Positions 1-6,145 of a stretch of 64,000 nt of DNA are shown one piece after another (position 1 is the first letter of the stretch; each line of letters opens with the position of its first letter). Where the stretch lies: assembly GCF_003984625.1 (NCBI RefSeq), contig NZ_RWKH01000029.1, positions 1-64,000 on the forward strand, written 5' to 3'. Made by a program: the position numbers and the translations under genes. The notes under the pieces were generated by a model, which was not told the DNA's origin, did not search any database, and saw nothing but the letters and a program-made list of their open reading frames with translations. This stretch comes from Variovorax sp. DXTD-1 (GTDB lineage Bacteria > Pseudomonadota > Gammaproteobacteria > Burkholderiales > Burkholderiaceae_C).

Positions 1-719
1 CCGGTCAGGGCGTTGTATTGACTGGCGGTGGTGACGAAGTCGTAGCCCAGCAGGCCGACGCTGGCCGCGCCACCGACTTTGGTGAAGGTCTGGAAGCCGG
101 GCTTGGCGGCGATGCGGGCGTCGGCCGCGCCCAGGTGGTCCAGCACGCGGGGTGCGGGGCCGTCGAAGGTGGCAAGGCGTGGGCTGTGGCTGGCACTGCC
201 GGGCTGGAACACGGGACTGGTCTGCTGGTAGCTTGCCCGGGCTCTGCGGTATTCGGCGTCGGAGATGAACTGGCCTTCGCGCATCTGGTCGAGCAGTTGG
301 GAGGTCTTGACGGGCTCGACGCCCTGCGCGCCGCGCATCTGTTGCGGATTCTCGAAGAATTTGTCTTCGGACCAGATGCGGGTACTGCGGCCTTTGGCGT
401 GTTCTTCGGCGGCCACTTCGAGCATGGAGGCTTCGCCGGCGTTCTTACTGGAAACTTGGCCGGTCTCCAGTTGTCGTTCGAGTTTTGGGGTTGGGAGAAC
501 TTTGATGCCTTTGTCGGCGATGTAGCGGCCGAGTTCTTGTCTGAGGGGGCCATCTTTAATTTCCTTGGCGACTGTGCTGGTGATGGCGAATTCACGACCT
601 TGCTCTTTTGCAAACCTGAAATAGGTCTCGAGCTGCCGGGTGCCGCCTGCGCCGTAGGCGTAGACGAGGCTGTTGGTGTCGGCGAGGAGATAGCCGTTGG
701 GGCGGGTGGGGGTGAACAT
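1..719 (-). CDS. PIN-domain protein, probable toxin/effector (3' end outside window)
   Basis: The reading frame is open from the ATG at 719 to the left edge, so the C-terminus is missing (239 codons seen). The first ~125 residues have the layout of a PIN ribonuclease domain: an N-terminal LLADTN motif (D14), an acidic residue after a TSTVAKE motif (E53), a NAGEAS motif (E96) and a SEDKFF motif (D119). These are the four acidic metal-binding positions of PIN folds. A linker rich in Ser, Pro and Gly follows, then a small hydrophobic stretch near residues 214-230. Free-standing VapC toxins are ~130 residues, so this protein has an extra C-terminal region of at least 110 residues, as in secreted or polymorphic toxins. 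It lies 15 bp downstream of an unknown gene that could encode its partner. The PIN call is fairly firm; the toxin role is inferred. Confidence 0.65.
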   Translation of the reverse strand, partial: MFTPTRPNGYLLADTNSLVYAYGAGGTRQLETYFRFAKEQGREFAITSTVAKEIKDGPLRQELGRYIADKGIKVLPTPKLERQLETGQVSSKNAGEASMLEVAAEEHAKGRSTRIWSEDKFFENPQQMRGAQGVEPVKTSQLLDQMREGQFISDAEYRRARASYQQTSPVFQPGSASHSPRLATFDGPAPRVLDHLGAADARIAAKPGFQTFTKVGGAASVGLLGYDFVTTASQYNALT

Positions 720-734
720 GGTGCGGCCTCGCGG

Positions 735-1355
735 TCAGATCAAGTGGGCGTGGGTGTAGTCACGGACTTTGCTGATCAACTCGTCCCAATCGTCCCGGTC
801 AAGACCGGGGTGCCACTCTCTTGCAAGGGTACTCATCACGAGCGAGAGTTCCACATTGATCTGTCGGCCGTTGCGCTCCTGCCGGAGGTATTCGTCATAG
901 ACGAATCGGACGTCATTTTCGAGGTAGTGAATAAACGCGACCACCTCGTCTTCGCGCCATTTGTACAGACGCTCTTCCCGAAGGACTCGCCTCGCCCTGG
1001 CCTCCAAGCGGCCGAGCGCGGAAAAGTCAAAAAGATCCTCAGGTGTGAAGGGGAACCTTTCGGAGTAGTTGTGAAGAAAGCGGACGACGTCCGACTTGAA
1101 ATTCTTATCGGTCAACGCATCGATCCTGGCCAGCAGTTCCGGGGTGACGTTTTCTCGCCATTGGAGCGGGTTGGCATCCCACTGAGCGTCTTTTTCTTTC
1201 AAGGGGAGCGAGTTGCTTCCCAAGCAGTAAAAGAAGACATCCTCGTCGTCGGGGCGCTGCTCTCTGGGGAGTGAGAGCACGCCCATGATTCTTTCTTTCA
1301 GGGGGTCATAAGCCAGTGAATCGATCTTGGCTTGCAGTTCGGGGCTGATTGGCAT
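735..1355 (-). CDS. Hypothetical protein, possible partner or immunity protein of the PIN protein
   Basis: This encodes a 206-residue soluble, charged protein with no signal peptide or membrane segment and no domain I recognise. It is rich in Asp, Glu and Arg and has helical-looking segments; a DDEDVFFY motif lies near residue 40. The start ATG is preceded by a purine-rich AAGGGAAA. It is transcribed into the PIN-domain gene with a 15-bp gap, so the two are probably co-transcribed. An upstream partner gene is consistent with an antitoxin or immunity role, but nothing in the sequence itself proves this. Confidence 0.6.
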   Translation of the reverse strand: MPISPELQAKIDSLAYDPLKERIMGVLSLPREQRPDDEDVFFYCLGSNSLPLKEKDAQWDANPLQWRENVTPELLARIDALTDKNFKSDVVRFLHNYSERFPFTPEDLFDFSALGRLEARARRVLREERLYKWREDEVVAFIHYLENDVRFVYDEYLRQERNGRQINVELSLVMSTLAREWHPGLDRDDWDELISKVRDYTHAHLI

Positions 1356-1408
1356 GGTGTTTCCCTTTGCTTGTTGTGTTTGTGTCTTGAACGGGCAGAC
1401 TCGGTCAT

Positions 1409-1612
1409 TTAGCAGGCACCGCCCTGAAGCATCAATTCGCGTTCGACGCCGCCCATGGTGCGGCTCTTGCCCCTGGGCTGGCCGCCAATGATGACCATTG
1501 TGAAGCGCTCGACCGGATGAAGATTGGGGCCAGCCCGTTCCAGTCGCTCCGGGAGAACTTGTTCACGAAAAATCCGCTCCTCTCCACCTCCGGGAGGCGA
1601 TACGGATTGGTT
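1409..1612 (-). pseudogene. Orphan open frame, possible 3' remnant of a third gene in the toxin locus
   Basis: The 361-bp gap between 1355 and 1717 contains no full gene. On the minus strand a frame stays open for about 67 codons and ends at TAA 1409-1411. Its end reads like real protein (ERFTMVIIGGQPRGKSRT, then a TMGGVERELM motif), but the only ATG in a sensible place (1498) would give 29 residues and there is no clear ribosome site. It could be the tail of a decayed gene. The gap also holds an inverted repeat, CCCGGGGT (1637-1644) with AACCCGGG (1652-1659). Confidence 0.25.
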
Positions 1613-1683
1613 TCAGTCGCGGAAGGCTCCCTTATGCCCGGGGTGGGTAAAAACCCGGGATACGCGGCGGCGCGGAATTTCGT

Positions 1684-1699
1684 ACTCTGTATACAGAGT
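1684..1699. promoter_or_regulatory. Perfect palindrome, probable GntR operator
   Basis: ACTCTGTATACAGAGT is a perfect 16-bp palindrome ending 17 bp before the gntR start codon. A TGTATACA-type core is common in operators of FCD-subfamily GntR regulators. The position suggests autoregulation of the gntR-dioxygenase-oxidoreductase operon. Confidence 0.6.
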
Positions 1700-1716
1700 T
1701 CAGAGAAAGACGATCC

Positions 1717-2430
1717 ATGCCAGCCCAGCTCATCAGCATCGAAGCCGCCCCCGACCTCGTCGATCAGGTCTACCGCGCCCTGCTCGGCGCCATCAGCAGC
1801 GGCGCTTTGGCGCCCGGCGAACGCATCACGCAGGAAGACATTGCGCAGCGCCTCTCGGTGTCGCGCCAGCCGGTGCTGCAGGCCCTGCGCCTGCTCAAGA
1901 AAGACGGCTTCGTGCTCGATGCACCGGGCCGCGGGGTGCTGGTGGCACCGCTCGACGCCGAGTGGATGCGCAAGGTCTACCAGGTGCGCGGCGCACTCGA
2001 CGTGCTGGCCGCGCGGCTGGCGGCGGGCCAGCGCTTTCGCATCGACCCCAAGCTGATGGAGCGCGGCCGGCGCGCAGCACGCGGGCGCAATGTCGAAGCC
2101 ATGATCGATGCCGACCTGGCTTTTCATGAGGCCATCTACGAGGCGTCCGGCAATCCGCTCATCGGCCAGAGCGCCGGGCAGCACTGGCGCCACCTGCGCC
2201 GCGCCATGGGCGCCGTGCTGCAGGCCGAGCCGCAGCGCGAATCGCTGTGGGACGAGCACCAGGCCATTGCCGACGCCATTGCCGCAGGCAACGCGCAACG
2301 TGCCGCGCAGCTGAGCGAAGAACACGTTGCGCAGGCCAGTGAAGCGTTGAGCCAGCGGCTCGCGCAGCAGCTGGCGCGCAGCGCATCGATCACCCACCAC
2401 ACCACCCACCGCAAAGGAGACAAGGCATGA
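1717..2430 (+). CDS. GntR-family transcriptional regulator, FCD subfamily
   Basis: This 237-residue protein has an N-terminal winged helix-turn-helix (about residues 10-75, with ITQEDIAQRLSVSRQPV as the recognition region). It has an all-helical FCD effector domain from about 85 to 215. The FCD metal/ligand positions are visible as DADLAFH and WDEHQ. Regulators of this group usually sense a small carboxylate or a pathway intermediate and repress their own operon. The stop codon overlaps the start of the dioxygenase gene by 4 bp (ATGA), so the genes are translationally coupled. A perfect palindrome sits just upstream of the start. The ligand is unknown. Confidence 0.9.
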   Translation: MPAQLISIEAAPDLVDQVYRALLGAISSGALAPGERITQEDIAQRLSVSRQPVLQALRLLKKDGFVLDAPGRGVLVAPLDAEWMRKVYQVRGALDVLAARLAAGQRFRIDPKLMERGRRAARGRNVEAMIDADLAFHEAIYEASGNPLIGQSAGQHWRHLRRAMGAVLQAEPQRESLWDEHQAIADAIAAGNAQRAAQLSEEHVAQASEALSQRLAQQLARSASITHHTTHRKGDKA

Positions 2431-3302
2431 AGTTGCGCCCCGACCAGCGCGCGCAGTTCGAGCGCGACGGCTACCTGTTCTTTCCTGGCCATTTTTCACC
2501 CGAAGAGACGAAGGTGTTGACCGATGCGGTGCCCGAGCTCTACAGCCGGCGCGAAGCCTTCAACGTGCGCGAGAAAGGCTCGGACGCCGTGCGCACCAAC
2601 TTTGCCGCGCACCTGATCAGCGAGCCCTTTGCCCGCCTGGCGCGGCATCCGCGCATGGTGGAGCCGGTGATGGATCTGTTCGAAGAACAGGTCTACATGC
2701 ACCAGTTCAAGATCAACGGCAAGATGGCCTTCGAGGGCGACGTGTGGCAGTGGCACCAGGACTACGGCACCTGGCTCAACGACGACCTGATGCCCACCGA
2801 GCGCGCGATGAACGTCGCCATTTTTCTGGACGACGTGAACGAGCACAACGGCCCGCTGATGTTCATTCCGGGCAGCCACCGCAAGGGCGTGGTCGATGCG
2901 AAGCATGACCTCACGACCACGAGCTACCCGCTCTGGACGGTCGACAACGACCTGATCCGCCAGCTGGTGGACCGCGCCGGCGGCAAGCATGGCGGCATCG
3001 TTTCGCCCAAGGGCCCCGCCGGTTCGATGATCCTCTTCCACAGCTGCCTCGTGCATGCATCGGGCAGCAACCTCTCGCCTTTCAACCGCGTGGCGGTGTA
3101 CCTGAGCCTGTGCGCCGTCACCAACCACATTCGGCGCCACAAGCGGCCAGAGTACATCGCGCACCGGGACTTCACGCCCATCGAGATGCTGCCCGACGAT
3201 TGCCTGCTGAAGCCCTATCCGGTCGAGGTGCCGTGGAAGAACGGCCTGCCCGAAAGCGCGCTGCAGACTTCGCTCGAAACTCTCGACACCGTGGAGACCT
3301 GA
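2427..3302 (+). CDS. Phytanoyl-CoA dioxygenase (PhyH/EctD-like) family Fe(II)/2-oxoglutarate oxygenase
   Basis: This 291-residue enzyme is predicted to hydroxylate a small substrate using Fe(II), O2 and 2-oxoglutarate. The facial triad is visible: H110 and D112 in WQWHQDYGTW and a distal His at about 210 in LVHASGSNLS. A following Arg (~221) would bind 2-oxoglutarate. The segment EHNGPLMFIPGSH and the WHQDYGTW pattern recall the ectoine hydroxylase branch, but the neighbours are not ectoine genes. It overlaps gntR by 4 bp and is followed 4 bp later by the oxidoreductase gene. The three-gene arrangement suggests hydroxylation followed by oxidation or rearrangement of a polar metabolite. The substrate is unknown. 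Confidence 0.85.
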   Translation: MKLRPDQRAQFERDGYLFFPGHFSPEETKVLTDAVPELYSRREAFNVREKGSDAVRTNFAAHLISEPFARLARHPRMVEPVMDLFEEQVYMHQFKINGKMAFEGDVWQWHQDYGTWLNDDLMPTERAMNVAIFLDDVNEHNGPLMFIPGSHRKGVVDAKHDLTTTSYPLWTVDNDLIRQLVDRAGGKHGGIVSPKGPAGSMILFHSCLVHASGSNLSPFNRVAVYLSLCAVTNHIRRHKRPEYIAHRDFTPIEMLPDDCLLKPYPVEVPWKNGLPESALQTSLETLDTVET

Positions 3303-3306
3303 CCTC

Positions 3307-4668
3307 ATGAGCCTCTACACCCGCCTGCAGCAGCGCGCCGCCGAAGGCCGCCCCATCCGCATCGGCCTGATCGGCGCCGGCAAGTTCGGCTCCATGTATC
3401 TCGCGCAGATTCCGCGCACACCCGGCGTGCACCTGGTGGCCATTGCCGACCTTTCGCCAGCCGCCGCGCGCGTCAATCTGGAGCGGGTCGGCTGGCAGGC
3501 CGAGCGCACCGCCGCGAGCTCTGTGCAGCAGGCGCTGAAGACCGGCAGCACATGGATCACCGACGACTGGCAGGCCGTGACGCGCGAGCCTTCCATCGAC
3601 ATCGTGGTCGAGTGCACCGGCAACCCGGTAGCGGCGGTCGATCATTGCCTGGATGCCTTTGCACATGGCAAGCACGTGGTGAACGTGACCGTGGAGGCCG
3701 ATGCCTTCTGCGGCCCGCTGCTCGCGCGCAAGGCGCAGCAGGCCGGTGTGATCTATTCGCTGGCCTTCGGCGACCAGCCTGCGCTCATCTGCGACCTGGT
3801 CGACTGGGCACGCACCTGCGGCTTTCCGGTGGTGGCCGCCGGACGCGGCCACAAGTGGCTGCCGCACTTCACCGAATCGACGCCGGAAACGGTGTGGGGC
3901 AACTACGGCCTCACGCCCGAACAGGCGCTGCGCGGCGGGCTCAACCCGAAGATGTTCAACAGCTTTCTCGACGGCTCCAAGCCTTCGATAGAAAGCTCGG
4001 CCGTCGCCAACGCCACCGGCCTCACCGTGCCTTCGGACGGCCTGCTCTACCCGCCCGCGAGCGTGGAAGACATTCCCTTCGTCACGCGCCCGCAGAGCGA
4101 AGGCGGCGTGCTGGAGCGCAAGGGCATGGTCGAAGTGATTTCATCGCTCGAAGCCAATGGGCGAAAGATTCCCTACGACATCCGCATGGGCGTGTGGGTC
4201 ACGGTCGAGGCCGAGACCGACTACATCAAGAACTGCTTCGAGGAATACAACGCCCACACCGACCCGAGCGGCCGCTACTTCACGCTCTACAAGCGCTGGC
4301 ACCTCATCGGCCTGGAAGTCGGCATGTCGGTGGCCAGCGTGGCCTTGCGCGGCGAGCCCACCGGCGTGGCCACCTGCTGGAACGCCGACGTGGTCGCCAC
4401 CGCCAAGCGCGACCTGGCGCCCGGCGAAATGCTCGACGGAGAAGGCGGCTACACCGTCTGGGGCAAGCTGCTGCCGGCCGAGCGCTCCATGCGGCTGGGC
4501 GGCCTGCCGCTCGGGCTGGCGCACAACGTCAAGCTGGTGCGCGCGGTGAAGAAAGGCCAGAGCCTTTGCTGGGCCGACGTGGCCATGGACACCTCGACCC
4601 ACGCCTACCAGTTGCGCGCCGAGCTGGAAGCCATGTTTGCGCCCTCAGCGCAGGCCAAGGCTGCCTAG
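3307..4668 (+). CDS. NAD(P)-dependent oxidoreductase with C-terminal SAF domain
   Basis: This 453-residue protein opens with a Rossmann fold (IGLIGAGKFGSMY near residues 19-31) of the homoserine-dehydrogenase-like type, with an ECTGNPVAAVDH motif further along. The last ~90 residues (from DLAPGEMLDGEGGY) form a SAF domain, as seen in sialic-acid synthase antifreeze-like and FlgA/altronate-dehydratase proteins. Such fused Rossmann-SAF enzymes occur in carbohydrate and small-acid operons. It follows the dioxygenase after 4 bp and most likely acts on the hydroxylated product. No signal peptide is present, so it is cytoplasmic. The exact reaction cannot be read from the sequence. Confidence 0.8.
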   Translation: MSLYTRLQQRAAEGRPIRIGLIGAGKFGSMYLAQIPRTPGVHLVAIADLSPAAARVNLERVGWQAERTAASSVQQALKTGSTWITDDWQAVTREPSIDIVVECTGNPVAAVDHCLDAFAHGKHVVNVTVEADAFCGPLLARKAQQAGVIYSLAFGDQPALICDLVDWARTCGFPVVAAGRGHKWLPHFTESTPETVWGNYGLTPEQALRGGLNPKMFNSFLDGSKPSIESSAVANATGLTVPSDGLLYPPASVEDIPFVTRPQSEGGVLERKGMVEVISSLEANGRKIPYDIRMGVWVTVEAETDYIKNCFEEYNAHTDPSGRYFTLYKRWHLIGLEVGMSVASVALRGEPTGVATCWNADVVATAKRDLAPGEMLDGEGGYTVWGKLLPAERSMRLGGLPLGLAHNVKLVRAVKKGQSLCWADVAMDTSTHAYQLRAELEAMFAPSAQAKAA

Positions 4669-4765
4669 CCGGTCCGCGGAATTCATCCGCGCGCGGCCCT
4701 TGGCTTTTGCCATTGCGCCGGCGCATTTTTAGGGAAAGAATTAATTGTTCGGCATGCCATACGCA

Positions 4766-4792
4766 TGTCGAAATGACTGGCTGCGAGCCGTC
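4766..4792 (+). promoter_or_regulatory. Candidate ECF42-dependent promoter
   Basis: TGTCGA (4766-4771), 17 bp, then CGTC (4789-4792) agrees with the promoter pattern reported for ECF42 sigma factors (a TGTCGA -35 and a CGA/TC -10). It lies about 50 bp upstream of the mini-cistron and sigma gene, as expected for autoregulation. Confidence 0.5.
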
Positions 4793-4842
4793 ATTGTGGT
4801 GAGCAATCTTGCTCGGCGAGCTTGTCCTCGACGGAGAACACC

Positions 4843-4887
4843 ATGCAATTCAGCTTCTGTGCAACTGGAACTCCGGGCGCACCGTGA
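4843..4887 (+). CDS. 14-codon mini-cistron overlapping the sigma-factor start
   Basis: An ATG with a good ribosome site (GGAGAACACC) opens a 14-codon frame, MQFSFCATGTPGAP. Its TGA stop (4885-4887) overlaps the GTG start of the sigma gene as GTGA. The sigma gene has no ribosome site of its own, so translation probably reaches it through this leader. ECF42 genes normally sit next to a DGPF/YCII-domain gene, and none is present here. This could be a leader peptide or the residue of such a gene. Confidence 0.45.
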   Translation: MQFSFCATGTPGAP

Positions 4888-6116
4888 ACGAACTGGCGGC
4901 TCCCCGAGCCGCCGAGCGGGCGGCGCGTGAATCGTATGGGCGGCTGCTCGCGATTCTTTCAGCGCGCACGCACGACATTGCCGCATCGGAAAACGCGCTC
5001 GCGCAAGCCTTTGCAAGGGCTCTCGAACGCTGGCCCGCCGACGGCATTCCCGACCAGCCCGACGCCTGGCTGCTGAGCGTGGCACGGCATCGCAAGCTCG
5101 ACGCCTGGCGCCACAGCCGCATCCAGGATGACGCCACCCAAGCCCTGCTTCTGCTGGCCGGCGAGGTCGATGTGGGCACGGTCGACGGCGCTGCGGTGCC
5201 AGACGAGCGCTTGCGGCTGCTCTTCGTTTGCGCGCATCCGGACATCGACGCCGCCGCCCGCGCGCCGCTCATGCTCCAGGCGCTGCTCGGGCTCGATGCA
5301 GCCCGCCTGGCGGGGGCGTTTCTCACCTCGCCTTCCACGCTCGGCCAGCGGCTGGTGCGGGCCAAGGCGCGCATCCGCAGCGCGGGCGTTTCTTTCGAAT
5401 ATCCCGAAGCACGCGAACTGCCGCATCGCTTGCGGGACGTGCTCCAAGGCATCCATGCCGCCTACGGCAACGGCTGGGACGACGTGGATGGCGCGGACAC
5501 CCTGCCCCGCGGCCTTGCCGCCGAAGCCATCGAGCTTGGCCGCATCCTGTGCGCACTGATGCCGAACGAAGCCGAGCCGCTCGGCCTGCTCGCGCTGATG
5601 CTGTTTTGCCAGAGCCGGGCGGCGGCGCGGCTCAACGATGCCGGCGCCTATGTGCCGCTCGAACAGCAGGACATGGCACGCTGGGACCCGGACCTGCTTG
5701 CGCAGGCCGAACAGTATCTGCGGCAAGCATCGAGCATGAACAGCCCCGGCGCCTGCCAACTGGAAGCCGCCATCCAGTCGGCCCATTGCGAGCGCCGCGT
5801 CGGCGCGCCGGTGGCGCCCGAAACGATGGTTGCGCTGTACGACAACCTGCTGGCGCTGCGCCCCAGCGTCGGCGCCCAGGTGAGCCGCGCCTGCGCCCTC
5901 GCGAAAGCACGTGGGCATGACATCGGCCTGCAGGCACTCGATGCCATTGCGGCCGACGAGGTGGCGAGCTACCAGCCCTTCTGGGCGGCGCGCGGCCACC
6001 TGCTCTCGGCAGGCGGCGCCCGTGCCGCCGCGCGCCAGGCCTTCGATCGCGCGATCGGCCTGAGCGCGAGCGCGGCCGTGCGCGCATATCTCAACGGGAT
6101 GTCCGAGCGGCTCTGA
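4884..6116 (+). CDS. ECF-type RNA polymerase sigma factor, ECF42-like with long C-terminal domain
   Basis: With the GTG at 4884 the product is 410 residues and starts MNELAAPRAAERAARESYGRLLA. The sigma-2 region includes QPDAWLLSVARHRKLDAWRH and the sigma-4 region includes FLTSPSTLGQRLVRAKARIR, within the first ~170 residues. The remaining ~240 residues are an Ala/Leu-rich helical domain of the DUF6596/TPR-like type that defines ECF42 proteins. An upstream TTG at 4809 would add 25 poorly conserved-looking residues and is less likely. A promoter matching the group's own pattern lies upstream, suggesting autoregulation. The FtsX permease gene begins 29 bp downstream. The genes this sigma factor controls elsewhere are unknown. 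Confidence 0.85.
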   Translation: MNELAAPRAAERAARESYGRLLAILSARTHDIAASENALAQAFARALERWPADGIPDQPDAWLLSVARHRKLDAWRHSRIQDDATQALLLLAGEVDVGTVDGAAVPDERLRLLFVCAHPDIDAAARAPLMLQALLGLDAARLAGAFLTSPSTLGQRLVRAKARIRSAGVSFEYPEARELPHRLRDVLQGIHAAYGNGWDDVDGADTLPRGLAAEAIELGRILCALMPNEAEPLGLLALMLFCQSRAAARLNDAGAYVPLEQQDMARWDPDLLAQAEQYLRQASSMNSPGACQLEAAIQSAHCERRVGAPVAPETMVALYDNLLALRPSVGAQVSRACALAKARGHDIGLQALDAIAADEVASYQPFWAARGHLLSAGGARAAARQAFDRAIGLSASAAVRAYLNGMSERL

Positions 6117-6145
6117 CTTTTCTGCGCGCCGGCCACAATGGCGGC

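Noticed and set aside
18..1274. A 418-codon plus-strand frame
   Set aside because: The minus strand has a PIN domain with all four acidic residues and a second protein with normal composition; the plus-strand frame has no recognisable motif.
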